A stretch of DNA of 32,492 nucleotides from Deltaproteobacteria bacterium (GCA_019306365.1 JAFDLS010000006.1:1-32492); one strand, 5' to 3'. Counted from the first letter of the stretch, positions 23,962 to 31,749 are shown. A program made the numbers and translations. The notes: generated by a model not told the origin, from the letters alone.

Positions 23962-24423
23962 ATGCAGCCCAAACTGGCCGCTGACAGCATGTTGGGAGGT
24001 TTAGCAAAATGGCTGCGGCTGCTTGGTCTTGATACGTATTATTTACGGCATGGGCCAAAGAAACCTTTACCGGATCGCATCTTGCTCACCCGTCGATCCA
24101 ACCGACCGCATCAACCCAGGCTTCACGGGTGGCTGGAAATTATCAACCTTTCCTCAAATGACACAAAATCACAGTTGAGAGAATCTGTCCAGCGTCTCGG
24201 CCTTAACAAGGAGGATGCGCGTCCCCTGAGCCGATGCAACACCTGTAATCGCTTGCTTGAAAAAGTTTCCAAAGACGATGTTTTGGGCCGTGTCCCCGAG
24301 TTCGTGTTTTCTTACCATAATGAGTTTTCGCTGTGTCCGGGGTGTGGACGCGTTTATTGGCCCGGTACTCACCATGGCCGCATGTCGGCGGTCATTGATG
24401 GGTTGTGGGACGAAGCATCCTGA
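23962..24423 (+). CDS. Mut7-C RNase-like/zinc-ribbon protein with reduced active site
   Basis: A 153-residue protein of the Mut7-C (PIN-fold) family. The N-terminal signature is A-D-S-M-L-G-G-L-A-K-W-L-R-L-L-G-L-D-T. The C-terminal zinc ribbon has C-N-T-C (residues 93-96) and C-P-G-C-G-R-V-Y-W-P-G-T-H (about 131 onward). Family members usually read L-L-T-R-D with a second acidic pair near D-x-E-L. Here the sequence is L-L-T-R-R-S and the acidic pair is absent, with the middle shortened, so nuclease activity is doubtful. It may be an RNA- or protein-binding module. Last gene of the rpoH-side plus-strand run. Confidence 0.8.
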   Translation: MQPKLAADSMLGGLAKWLRLLGLDTYYLRHGPKKPLPDRILLTRRSNRPHQPRLHGWLEIINLSSNDTKSQLRESVQRLGLNKEDARPLSRCNTCNRLLEKVSKDDVLGRVPEFVFSYHNEFSLCPGCGRVYWPGTHHGRMSAVIDGLWDEAS

Positions 24424-24452
24424 GAAAATCATTCGAGAACCCTGTAAAAGAA

Positions 24453-24493
24453 ACGCGCTTTTTGAATGACTGCCAGCCGTTCAATCAGCGCGT
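24453..24493. terminator. Hairpin between convergent genes
   Basis: Interrupted stem ACGCGCT-ttt-TGAA / TTCA-atc-AGCGCGT, placed between the convergent Mut7-C and MogA/MoaB-like genes. No clear T tract on either side, so termination is a guess from position and structure. Confidence 0.4.
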
Positions 24494-24518
24494 ACTGTTT
24501 GGTATATATTAATTTGGA

Positions 24519-25004
24519 CTAAGCGCAGTCCATTGGGTCACCCTTGATTTTATCCAAAGCGTGGGGCAGGGCGGGCAGTATGGTTTCCAGCCCTTCGAGA
24601 GCCCCTTTAGGACTGCCTGGAAGATTGACAATAAGACTTTGACGGCGTATCCCGGCCAGTCCCCGGGAAAGATCGGCGTGAGGTGTTTTGGAGCGGCCCG
24701 CCGCCCGGATGGCTTCTGCAAGACCAGGGACCTCTCTTTCAATCAAGGCCCTGGTGGCTTCGGGGGTTACATCATTAGGGGTCAGGCCAGTCCCGCCTGA
24801 GGTCAGGATCAGGTCAAGCCCCTCTTCATCGATCCACCTGCGAATTTGCTCGATAATCGAGTCTACATCGTCAGATACAACACTTAAGGCACGAACTTCA
24901 AAACCAGCCTCAATGAGTCGGGCTTTAAGCTGAGGACCGCTGGTGTCGTCTCGCAATCCAGCTGCCCCTTTTGTACTGGCCATTAACAGCCCGCAAAGAT
25001 ACAT
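24519..25004 (-). CDS. MogA/MoaB-family molybdenum cofactor protein
   Basis: A 161-residue MoCF-domain protein. It shows D-D-T-S-G (about residues 19-23), the molybdopterin-binding loop L-I-L-T-S-G-G-T-G-L (about 64-73) and N-D-V-T-P-E-A-T-R. P-G-S-P-K-G-A near 130 is also typical. MogA adenylylates molybdopterin before metal insertion; MoaB-type paralogues may act similarly on tungsten cofactors. The E. coli-type N-terminal I-S-D motif reads M-A-S-T here. The gene lies 15 bp downstream of the EF-G-like gene and is probably co-transcribed with it. Confidence 0.86.
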   Translation of the reverse strand: MYLCGLLMASTKGAAGLRDDTSGPQLKARLIEAGFEVRALSVVSDDVDSIIEQIRRWIDEEGLDLILTSGGTGLTPNDVTPEATRALIEREVPGLAEAIRAAGRSKTPHADLSRGLAGIRRQSLIVNLPGSPKGALEGLETILPALPHALDKIKGDPMDCA

Positions 25005-25019
25005 CTTGTTTCCCTTATG

Positions 25020-27095
25020 CTATCCCTCAGAATCCTTAGCAGTCTCGGCCACAATTTTTTCATAGATGTGAGGCGGAACCTCTTCGTAGTGATCAAATTC
25101 GATTGTAAAAGAGCCTCGTGCGCCAGTTATGGACTTCAGGGTTGGAGCATAATCCATTACATCCGCCTGGGGTACCTGAGCGCGAATGTATTGCTTCCCG
25201 CCCTTAGTATCCACGCCCTGAACCTTCCCTCGGCGGCTGTTCAAATCTCCAATAACATCGCCCATGTATTCATCCGGCACATTGACCGTGAGAAGCATAA
25301 TCGGTTCGAGCAGGGTCGGACTGCTCTCAAGAAATCCCTTTTTGAAACCCATCGATCCCGCGATTTTAAAAGCTATTTCTGACGAATCCACAGCGTGAAA
25401 GGAGCCGTCAACCAGTTTAACTCTGAGATCCACAATAGGGTTGCCGGTGATCACGCCTCCGGCCATGGCCTCGACAATGCCCTTTTCCACAGCGGGAATG
25501 AACTGCTTGGGTATTGCTCCGCCAACAATCTTATTTTGAAATTCGAACCCCATACCGCGCGGTAACGGCTCGATTTCCAGCCAGGTATCGCCGTACTGCC
25601 CGCGGCCGCCGGTTTGTTTTTTGTATTTGCCTTGAACGCGAGCCTTTCCCTTGACAGTTTCCTTGTAAGGCACCTTGGGTGTATTGAGCTGAACTTCAAC
25701 CCCAAATTTACGCTTGATTCTTTCAAGTGTAACTTCAATGTGAATTTGGCCCATGCCAGAGAGGATAACTTCCTTGGTCTGGTCATCCCTGGAAAGCTTC
25801 AGTGTTACGTCCTCTTCTATTATCTTGGACAAGGAGCTAAAAACTTTTTCCTCGTCGCCTTTCGTTTTCGGGCTTACCGCGTAGGAGACAATGGGCGGCA
25901 TGGGGTCGAGAGTGGGGTATATGATCGGTTCGGACTCATCACAGATGGTATTGCCGGTGGTGGTCCCTTTAAGCTTGGCCACGGCAACAATGTCTCCCGG
26001 GCCGGCTGATTCAACCGGTTTCTGACTTTTACCTTCCAGAGATAAAAGCTGGCTAAAACGTTCCACCTTCTGACTGGAGGAGTTGTAAAAGGTGGAATCG
26101 TGAGTAATTGTACCAGAAAAAACACGGAAAACAGATAGTTGGCCAGCATAAGGGTCGGTAATGGTTTTAATAACCAGGCCTGAAAAGGATTCATCCTCTT
26201 TGGGTTCCCGCGCGATTTCACTGTTGTCTTTGGGGGAAAACCCTTTAACCGAACCCCTGTCCTGAGGCGAAGGTAATGCGCTGACAACCAGGTCCAGCAG
26301 ATGCGATATGCCAATAAGCGATGATCCCGCGCCGCAGCAGATCGGCGCAAGACTTCTGGACTTGACCCCGTTGACCAGACCCTGATTGATTTCTTCGTCT
26401 GTTAGTTCCCCGGCGTCAAGGTACTTTTCAAGCAGTTCATCGTCTGTCTCAGCGATATTTTCGATTAATTGTTCGCGCCAGGTCTGGACAGTTTCCGCCA
26501 GGTCCTCCGGAATATCGCCCTGTTTGAATTCGGCAGTGTTTGCTTCATATATGTAGGCTTTTTCATCCAGGAGGTTAACTAAACCCTTAAAATCGTGCTC
26601 AGCCCCAATCGGTACTTGAACAGGCACGCATTTCATGTCAAATAAATCACTCAACTCATTAACAATTTTAAAAAAATCGGCTCGTTCCCGATCCATCTTG
26701 TTAATAAAGACAATTCGAGGCAGTTCGCGGTTGTCGGCAAATCCCCAGACTCGTTCAGTACCGATTTTTATTCCGTCTACGGCGTCGATCAGCACCAGGG
26801 CGCCATCCACTCCCTGAAGGCAGGTCATGGTATCGTTAATAAAATTTTCATCCCCAGGTGTGTCGACAAAGGAGACTACCCTTTTCTTCCACGAAAAATT
26901 ATGAAAAGCGGAGCTTAAGGAAGCTCTGCGTTTGATCTCTTCCGGTTCAAAATCAAGAATACTGGTGCCCTCATCCGGTCTGCCTAAACGAGTGGTTACT
27001 TTCGTAAAATATAAAAAGGCTTCGGCAAGCGTTGTTTTGCCTGCTCCGCCGTGAGAAATGAGGGCAATATTGCGTACTTGAGTGATGTCTTCCAT
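25020..27095 (-). CDS. Elongation factor G, variant (FusA2-like)
   Basis: A 691-residue translational GTPase with all EF-G domains. G1 is S-H-G-G-A-G-K-T-T-L (14-23), where canonical EF-G reads AHxDAGKTT. G3 is D-T-P-G-D (about 78) and G4 is N-K-M-D (about 131). The switch I signature R-G-I-T-I is replaced by R-R-A-S-L-S-S-A-F. Domain IV (G-R-G-Q-Y-G-D and G-G-A-I-P-K-Q-F-I-P-A-V-E-K-G) and domain V (G-D-V-I-G-D-L-N-S-R-R-G-K-V-Q-G) are intact. These features fit the second, divergent EF-G found in many bacteria, not the str-operon FusA. Its role (elongation, recycling or stress) is not settled for this branch. It has a strong promoter and an AAGGAG Shine-Dalgarno. Confidence 0.9.
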   Translation of the reverse strand: MEDITQVRNIALISHGGAGKTTLAEAFLYFTKVTTRLGRPDEGTSILDFEPEEIKRRASLSSAFHNFSWKKRVVSFVDTPGDENFINDTMTCLQGVDGALVLIDAVDGIKIGTERVWGFADNRELPRIVFINKMDRERADFFKIVNELSDLFDMKCVPVQVPIGAEHDFKGLVNLLDEKAYIYEANTAEFKQGDIPEDLAETVQTWREQLIENIAETDDELLEKYLDAGELTDEEINQGLVNGVKSRSLAPICCGAGSSLIGISHLLDLVVSALPSPQDRGSVKGFSPKDNSEIAREPKEDESFSGLVIKTITDPYAGQLSVFRVFSGTITHDSTFYNSSSQKVERFSQLLSLEGKSQKPVESAGPGDIVAVAKLKGTTTGNTICDESEPIIYPTLDPMPPIVSYAVSPKTKGDEEKVFSSLSKIIEEDVTLKLSRDDQTKEVILSGMGQIHIEVTLERIKRKFGVEVQLNTPKVPYKETVKGKARVQGKYKKQTGGRGQYGDTWLEIEPLPRGMGFEFQNKIVGGAIPKQFIPAVEKGIVEAMAGGVITGNPIVDLRVKLVDGSFHAVDSSEIAFKIAGSMGFKKGFLESSPTLLEPIMLLTVNVPDEYMGDVIGDLNSRRGKVQGVDTKGGKQYIRAQVPQADVMDYAPTLKSITGARGSFTIEFDHYEEVPPHIYEKIVAETAKDSEG

Positions 27096-27135
27096 GTCTG
27101 CTCCTTTTTGACAATCAATGAACCTAAAGTAAAGA

Positions 27136-27164
27136 AGTTTAAGTAAACATTAGGGAAATGTCAA
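27136..27164 (-). promoter_or_regulatory. Promoter of the EF-G-like gene
   Basis: On the minus strand TTGACA (27164-27159), a 17-nt spacer and TAAACT (27141-27136). The start would be about 35 nt before the ATG. Confidence 0.7.
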
Positions 27165-27167
27165 GGA

Positions 27168-27305
27168 AAAGAAATAGGCCCAGTATGTAGTTTTAAAACA
27201 TGGGTAACGCTCCGAAGGTATATTTTATGATGAGGATATGCTAATCTTCATCGTACTCAACGGAGGTTACCCATGTTTGAAATTACGACAAAGAAATAGG
27301 CCCAG
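27168..27305. repeat. Palindromic element between 16-bp direct repeats
   Basis: AAAGAAATAGGCCCAG occurs at 27168-27183 and again at 27290-27305. Between them lies an 83-bp inverted repeat (27196-27278): AAACATGGGTAACgCTCCG matches the reverse complement of CGGAGGTTACCCATGTTT with one extra base. It is probably the remnant of an insertion sequence or a small non-autonomous element. Confidence 0.6.
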
Positions 27306-27590
27306 CGCGATGATAGAAAAATATTGAATTTACATTTTTTACTCGTTAAGAACCTTGCCCAAAGAAAAGAAGCATTAATTTTTAGTATTAATAACAAATA
27401 GTTACATATTATAATCTATTTTTGGCATCAGTTTGTGAAAAAGACTATTTGAAAATCTATATTCCAGCCGGTCTCTATACAGCAAGGTCGATGGAGTTTG
27501 TTAGACAGGCAAAAACATCCAAAAGATGAAGCAGCTTTGTTAAGCCTTCAGAAATTTGATCTTTTGTTATGCTTTGAATTATCATAACTT

Positions 27591-27763
27591 GAGACCTCTG
27601 CAAAACTTCGTCCTTTAGCTGATCTCATGAGCGCCGCTTCGCTCACGCTGCAGCGGCATATGTCAGGCTCAAATTTAAGTCCTCGAAATATTAGGAATAT
27701 TCCTGCGGGTTAAATTTTCACCTTCCGCGATTTCAACAAAATTACTGGTTTTGCAGAGGTCTC
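27591..27763 (+). mobile_element. MITE-like repeat, copy C (intact, reference copy)
   Basis: 173 bp with perfect 16-bp terminal inverted repeats GAGACCTCTGCAAAAC / GTTTTGCAGAGGTCTC. Exact 5-bp flanking duplications AACTT occur at 27586-27590 and 27764-27768. Internal blocks, in order: TTCGTCC, a GC-rich hairpin module (GCGCCGCTTCGCTCACGCTG), GTCAGGCTCAAATTTAAG, a near-palindromic AATATTAGGAATATT centre, and CTGCGGGTTAAATTTTC. No ORF. Confidence 0.88.
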
Positions 27764-27859
27764 AACTTAACAATTATGTTCATTTTTTCGGCATGTTACA
27801 AGTAATTTTGAAATAATACTTTAGATCTCAAAAATAAGAATTTTATTTTTGGTAGGTCA

Positions 27860-27907
27860 GGAGTCCTGGTCGTTTTCGCCTTTGGATAGAGCCGCGTCCA
27901 GGACTCC
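27860..27907. other. Long-loop hairpin of unknown role
   Basis: Perfect 10-bp inverted repeat GGAGTCCTGG (27860-27869) / CCAGGACTCC (27898-27907), loop 28 nt. No T tract follows on the plus strand, and no gene lies nearby. It could be an element end or a structured RNA. Confidence 0.4.
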
Positions 27908-28243
27908 GGAAGGTATTTATGGTTGGTTTACATTTGGTTGGTGAATAATTTCTCATTCGCCGTTCAATATACCATTTTTTTAGAAAAAAGCAAGGGGTTT
28001 GGGTTGTTTTTTTAATATGATTTTTTTACGAGCAGATTAGGTCCATTCATAAATTTTTCAGGTAATCTTATTTATATTACAGAACAATTTTAATCTTATG
28101 CAAGAGGCTAACTCCAGGGATTTCAATCAGCATCATCAAGCGATACGCATATGCGCCTGATTTCACGAAATGGTTATGTTATCAACTCGCCTCAGCGCTG
28201 AAAAATTTCGAGCGATAATCCTTAATGCGCGCACCGGTTATGT

Positions 28244-28368
28244 GAGATCTCGGAAAAACGACTTCCTTGAGTCGAACTCATATACGCCGCCATGCGGCTT
28301 CGCTGAAGCTGCAGCGGTATATGACAATTTTCACGATTTCAACAAATTGCTGATTTTGCAGAGTGTTC
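28244..28368 (+). mobile_element. MITE-like repeat, copy D (degenerate, shortened)
   Basis: The left end GAGATCTCGGAAAAAC and the right GATTTCAACAAATTGCTGATTTTGCAGAG match the family with several changes. The GC-rich module is present in altered form, and the central CTCAAATTTAAG...GGGTTAA part is deleted. An old, decayed copy. Confidence 0.6.
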
Positions 28369-28517
28369 TTTTATATAGATTCGCAAAAAACATCCGGATT
28401 AAACGCTTGAAGAGCGGGTAGACAGGTGAATTCCTTCACCTTTCAAAACGCGGTGAAGGTCTGGCCGCGTATTATCTTACCAATCAAAACACGTTTATCC
28501 CCTATGATTTATCTATT

Positions 28518-28689
28518 GAGACCTCTGCAAAACCAGCAATTTGTTGAAATCGCGGAAGGCGAAAATTTAACCCGCAGGAATATTACTGATATTTCGAGGA
28601 CTTAAATTTGAGACTGACATATGCCGCTGCAGCGTGAGCGAAGCGGCGCTCATGAGGTCAGCTAAAGGACGAAGTTTTGCAGAGGTCTC
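28518..28689 (-). mobile_element. MITE-like repeat, copy E (intact, inverted)
   Basis: 172 bp with perfect terminal 16-bp inverted repeats, in reverse orientation to copy C and nearly identical inside. The flanks are AT-rich and share TATT, offset by one base. Confidence 0.88.
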
Positions 28690-28936
28690 TATTAGGACTG
28701 CAGAAGTTTCTTGTGGTTTGCAGTTGTAAAGCATTATGTTAAAAGATTTTTATCAGACGTGACTAAACAAAATTGTATCCATACAAAATTTTGTTATTTG
28801 AATATGTAGGGGAATTTCTTTGACAAAAAAAGGAGGTATATAAAAAAGGGCATAATACTCCCTCTTGTCTCTTTTTGCCTTTCCCTCATCTGCTATTCTT
28901 ATAAACCTAATAGAAATTTTCTGAGGAAATTTTTCA

Positions 28937-28957
28937 GAAGCTTTTATAAAAAGCTTC
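28937..28957. other. Short AT-rich hairpin
   Basis: Perfect 9-bp stem GAAGCTTTT / AAAAGCTTC with a 3-nt loop. It could act as a weak terminator downstream of the cold-shock gene; a better one lies at 29003-29029. Confidence 0.35.
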
Positions 28958-29002
28958 CTTAAAGAAACAATCGAATAATTTGGAACTGCTCTAAAAAATA
29001 GG

Positions 29003-29029
29003 GCATCTCATGGTGAAGAAATGAGATGC
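29003..29029 (-). terminator. Intrinsic terminator of the cold-shock gene
   Basis: Perfect 9-bp stem GCATCTCAT / ATGAGATGC (loop 9 nt), followed on the minus strand by CCTATTTTTTAG. It lies 25 bp after the stop codon. Confidence 0.78.
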
Positions 29030-29053
29030 TTTCAAATACGATAAATCAGATAA

Positions 29054-29254
29054 TTAATCCTTCTTGACGCCTTTGGCTTCAGGACCCCGGTCACTTTCTT
29101 CAACCTCAAAAGTAACGCGATCTCCGCCTGCGAGAGTCTTGAACCCAGGCGCGTCAATAGAGGAATAGTGAACAAATATGTCCCCCCCCTCATCTTTTTC
29201 GATAAACCCATAACCCTTCTTCTCACTAAACCATTTTACCGTTCCTCTTGACAA
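29054..29254 (-). CDS. Cold-shock protein, CspA family
   Basis: A 66-residue single cold-shock domain that binds single-stranded RNA and DNA. RNP1 is K-G-Y-G-F-I (about 13-18) and RNP2 is D-I-F-V-H-Y (about 25-30). The start G-T-V-K-W-F is typical. The start codon is TTG with AGGAGG 8 nt upstream. The transcript would have a 5' leader of about 125 nt, as is common for thermosensing csp mRNAs. A terminator follows directly. Confidence 0.96.
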   Translation of the reverse strand: MSRGTVKWFSEKKGYGFIEKDEGGDIFVHYSSIDAPGFKTLAGGDRVTFEVEESDRGPEAKGVKKD

Positions 29255-29386
29255 AGTGCTGACCTCCTTCTTTATCTGGTGCCTTTATACAGTACCACCC
29301 AACAAGGCAATCCCCCTTAATATTGAGATACTTCTTTCTTGCGCATGCGGTTATATTGGTACTGCCCAAACATAAGACTTTAGAGT

Positions 29387-29416
29387 ATCTTAAAACATTT
29401 TTTTCCTGTAGGTCAA
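29387..29416 (-). promoter_or_regulatory. Promoter of the cold-shock gene
   Basis: On the minus strand TTGACC (29416-29411), an 18-nt spacer and TAAGAT (29392-29387). It implies a 5' leader of about 125 nt with room for the folding typical of cspA mRNAs. Confidence 0.5.
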
Positions 29417-29459
29417 GTGAAAAAAGAGTGCAAAGTTAAAATAAGTATTAAATATACCA

Positions 29460-30461
29460 CTAATTCTCACTATTACCTGTTAGTAACCTGTCAATATCCG
29501 CTTTTTCTTTCAACTCTTCAGCATATAACCTGATTTCTTTTTGAATTTTATTTTGCTTCAAGTAGGGGCTGATTTTACTTTTTGCATTTTCATAGCCGGT
29601 TATTTTTTCAGCCTTTTTATCGGTTACTTTTATGAGGTGATAACCGAATCCGGTTTCTACGATATCACTTATTTTATCTGGCTTTAAAAGAAATGCCGCT
29701 TCTTCAAATGGTTTTACCATTTGTCCCCGCTTAAAATAACCCAGGTCGCCGCCTTTGTCCGCGCTGGGACAATCGGAAAACTCTTTAGCAAGGGCCGCAA
29801 AATCCTCGCCTTTACTAAGCCTCTGTTTGATCTTTTCTATCTTTTTTCGCGCTTTTGTTTTCAGCGCCTTGTCTGCCTGGGAATCCACCTTAATCAGTAT
29901 ATGGCTGGCACGCACCTGTTCAGGCTGTTTAAAGGAGTCTAGGTGCTCATCATAGTATGCCTTTATTTCCTTTTCGGTAATAGTTGTCTTTTGGGCAAAT
30001 TGCTTTTCGATGAAACTCTGAATTACCATCCCTTTTTCAATCTGTGTTTTCAAATCAGCCTCAGAAAGCTTTCTGCCGCTTAACGCTTTTTTAAATTCTG
30101 CTTCACTGGGGAATCTTTTTTTCAGATTCTCAAATTGTTCATTGACTTTAGATTTATCAGCCGCGGCCCCCGCTTTTTGACCTGCCTGATAGAGCAGTTC
30201 ACGGGTTATGAGATTTTCAAGAATGTCTTTTTTTATTAAGGGAATTTGGGCGTCGCTAAGTGGTTTCCCCTGGCTTTTAAACCGCTGTTTAAAAAAAGCA
30301 AGTTCGTTATCGAACTCCGCTTGAAAAATGGCGGTTCCATTGACAATAGCGACCTTGCCGTTACCAGGCCTCTTTGCCTCTGCCGCGCCGGCGGCCGGAA
30401 CATTCGCTGCCAGTAGCAGAGTAATTATTAGTGCTGACGCGTAATTTAGATGCTTTCGCAT
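29460..30461 (-). CDS. Parvulin-type peptidyl-prolyl isomerase (SurA/PrsA-like)
   Basis: A 333-residue periplasmic folding factor. The signal peptide is about 1-27, with cleavage near A-A-G-A. A SurA_N-like helical chaperone region follows (about 35-165), with [11 protein letters not shown] and L-I-T-R-E-L-L-Y-Q. The PPIC rotamase domain (about 180-280) reads [31 protein letters not shown] and G-Y-H-L-I-K-V. It catalyses proline isomerisation in exported proteins. The start has an AAGGAG site 8 nt upstream. The repeat copy F lies just upstream, so the gene's promoter may overlap the element. Confidence 0.93.
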   Translation of the reverse strand: MRKHLNYASALIITLLLAANVPAAGAAEAKRPGNGKVAIVNGTAIFQAEFDNELAFFKQRFKSQGKPLSDAQIPLIKKDILENLITRELLYQAGQKAGAAADKSKVNEQFENLKKRFPSEAEFKKALSGRKLSEADLKTQIEKGMVIQSFIEKQFAQKTTITEKEIKAYYDEHLDSFKQPEQVRASHILIKVDSQADKALKTKARKKIEKIKQRLSKGEDFAALAKEFSDCPSADKGGDLGYFKRGQMVKPFEEAAFLLKPDKISDIVETGFGYHLIKVTDKKAEKITGYENAKSKISPYLKQNKIQKEIRLYAEELKEKADIDRLLTGNSEN

Positions 30462-30515
30462 TAAATTTTCTCCTTTTTGATGAAAAAAACACTTATAGAA
30501 TGTTTTTAATATTTT

Positions 30516-30687
30516 GAGATTTCTGCAAAACTTCGTCCCTTAGCTGACCTCATGAGCTCCGCCTCGCTCACGCTGCGCGGCATATGTCAGGCTCAGATTT
30601 AAGTTCTCGAAATATTAGTAATATTCCTGCGGGTTAAATTTTCACATTGCGCGATTTCAACAAAATTACTGATTTTGCAGAGGTCTC
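30516..30687 (+). mobile_element. MITE-like repeat, copy F
   Basis: 172 bp. Left end GAGATTTCTGCAAAAC and right end GATTTTGCAGAGGTCTC have mostly matching inverted repeats. Flanks ATTTT (30511-30515) and ATTTA (30688-30692) agree at four of five positions. It sits in the gap between the SlyD-like and parvulin genes, about 55 bp before the latter's start. The remaining 150 bp of this gap shows nothing else. Confidence 0.85.
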
Positions 30688-30838
30688 ATTTATGTAATGC
30701 AGGATACTGTTTTAGACGGATACTTTTTCCTTATATTATTAAAAAAATAAATCTAATCACAGGCGCCAATACTGTGCGCCGGTGAGTTTATTCTTAGCTT
30801 TGTAAAAAGGCTTAAAAGAAAAAAAATAGGGGGAAACC

Positions 30839-31273
30839 TCAAGCGATCTCGATCAACTCAGTCTCGAAAATCAGTGTCTTCCCGGCCAACTGGTGATTAG
30901 CATCGAGGGTCACGGAATCCTCATTTATCGCCGTGACGGTCACGTTGATAAGGTCGTCATTCGCTTGTCGAATCCGCAGCTGCTGCCCTATGGCAGGTGT
31001 AACGTTATCAGGAAAGTTACCTTTTGGCACCTCGACTACCAGCTCATCGCGCCTGGCTCCGTATGCGTTATCAGCCGCGATGGTAATCTTTCTTTTGTCA
31101 CCAACCTTCATGCCGATAATACCATTTTCGAATCCCGGGATTACCTGTCCGCTTCCAATGGTGAATTCAAGCGGTTCACTCCCCTCCGAGCTGTCAAATA
31201 CTGTTTGGTCTTCCAATTTTCCAGTGTAGTGAACCTTAACAGTATCCTTAATCTGTACTTTTTTTGTGATCAT
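30839..31273 (-). CDS. SlyD-like FKBP-type peptidyl-prolyl isomerase
   Basis: A 144-residue FKBP of the SlyD type. It has the N-terminal FKBP part (V-K-V-H-Y-T-G-K-L, F-D-S-S-E-G), then G-S-G-Q-V-I-P-G-F-E-N-G-I-I-G-M-K-V-G-D. The IF (insert-in-flap) chaperone domain occupies about 70-120 (A-Y-G-A-R-R-D-E-L-V-V-E-V-P), with a final strand returning to the FKBP core. The His/Cys-rich nickel-binding tail of E. coli SlyD is absent. ATG 31273 was chosen because GGAAGG lies 5 nt upstream; an upstream GTG (31306) would add 11 residues with no such site. Likely a cytoplasmic folding helper. Confidence 0.93.
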   Translation of the reverse strand: MITKKVQIKDTVKVHYTGKLEDQTVFDSSEGSEPLEFTIGSGQVIPGFENGIIGMKVGDKRKITIAADNAYGARRDELVVEVPKGNFPDNVTPAIGQQLRIRQANDDLINVTVTAINEDSVTLDANHQLAGKTLIFETELIEIA

Positions 31274-31416
31274 TTTAACCTTCCATAAATGATAAATATT
31301 TTGCACAGTCTATAGACATCATTTAATAAATCAAGCGATTTCTTTAAAGTTTTTTGAAAAATTGCCAAGAATTGGTAAAATTATACATTATTTGTCCAAG
31401 CGAAAATTTTTTATTT

Positions 31417-31558
31417 GAGACCTCTGCAAAACCAGTAATTTTGTTGAAATCGCGGAAGGTGAAAATTTAACCCGCAGGAATATTACTAATATTTCGAGGA
31501 CTTAAATTTGAGCCTGACAAAGAGGTTGTATATTCACGAGGTCAGTTAGTTCTACTTT
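31417..31558 (-). mobile_element. MITE-like repeat, copy G (inverted, one end decayed)
   Basis: Begins with the terminal repeat GAGACCTCTGCAAAAC at 31417 and runs in reverse orientation through GGTGAAAATTTAACCCGCAG and TTAAATTTGAGCCTGAC. It then reads CAAAGAGG as in copy A and fades near 31558 without the second terminal repeat. Confidence 0.75.
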
Positions 31559-31650
31559 GTGGTATAAAATAGGATTTATGAACACGCCCTGAGGTTTTCG
31601 ACTATCCCGGTCCGCATATCCCGTCTGACGTGATTCCAAAGATCGGTGGA

Positions 31651-31680
31651 TGATAAAAACGTTCGTTTATCATTATTTTT
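31651..31680 (+). terminator. Weak hairpin with T tract upstream of gltX
   Basis: Stem TGATAAA / TTTATCA (31651-31672, loop 8 nt) followed by TTATTTTT. No plus-strand gene lies upstream, so it is either in the gltX leader (attenuator-like) or incidental. The stem is AT-rich and weak. Confidence 0.35.
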
Positions 31681-31701
31681 CTTGTATCAAAGGAGGATTT
31701 T

Positions 31702-31749
31702 TTGTTAAATACATTCCTTTGGAAAGATAGGATGAATATGAAATTATGA
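31702..31749 (+). CDS. Candidate 15-codon leader ORF coupled to gltX
   Basis: A TTG start at 31702 lies 5 nt after a strong AGGAGG (31691-31696). The frame runs 15 codons and ends in TGA at 31747-31749, overlapping the gltX start as ATGA. The gltX ATG has no well-spaced Shine-Dalgarno of its own. Ribosomes loading on the leader could therefore feed gltX by termination-reinitiation. The peptide contains no run of Glu codons. Alternative: the AGGAGG is used by chance spacing and the ORF is not real. Confidence 0.4.
   Translation: MLNTFLWKDRMNMKL

Larger units (their letters stand above)
27306..29002. other. Gene-poor region, about 1.7 kb
   Basis: Apart from three copies of the MITE-like repeat and a few hairpins, listed separately, I see no supportable gene, tRNA or IS transposase here. 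The DNA is AT-rich with scattered stops in all frames. An 83-codon ORF at 28170-28421 overlaps the degenerate repeat copy D and is not believable. Confidence 0.6.

Noticed and set aside
24509-24742. Second minus-strand frame overlapping the MogA/MoaB-like gene
   Set aside because: It is an alternative frame inside a well-supported gene, with no domain or ribosome site.
28240-28330. tRNA-like T-loop GTTCGACTC on the minus strand
   Set aside because: No acceptor stem or anticodon arm can be drawn around it, and the sequence belongs to repeat copy D.
28170-28421. 83-codon plus-strand ORF in the gene-poor region
   Set aside because: It runs through the degenerate repeat copy D, so the frame is incidental.
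7412-31558. CRISPR array made of the dispersed repeats
   Set aside because: The units are 125-173 bp, lie kilobases apart in both orientations and have transposon-type ends. No regular short spacers and no cas genes.
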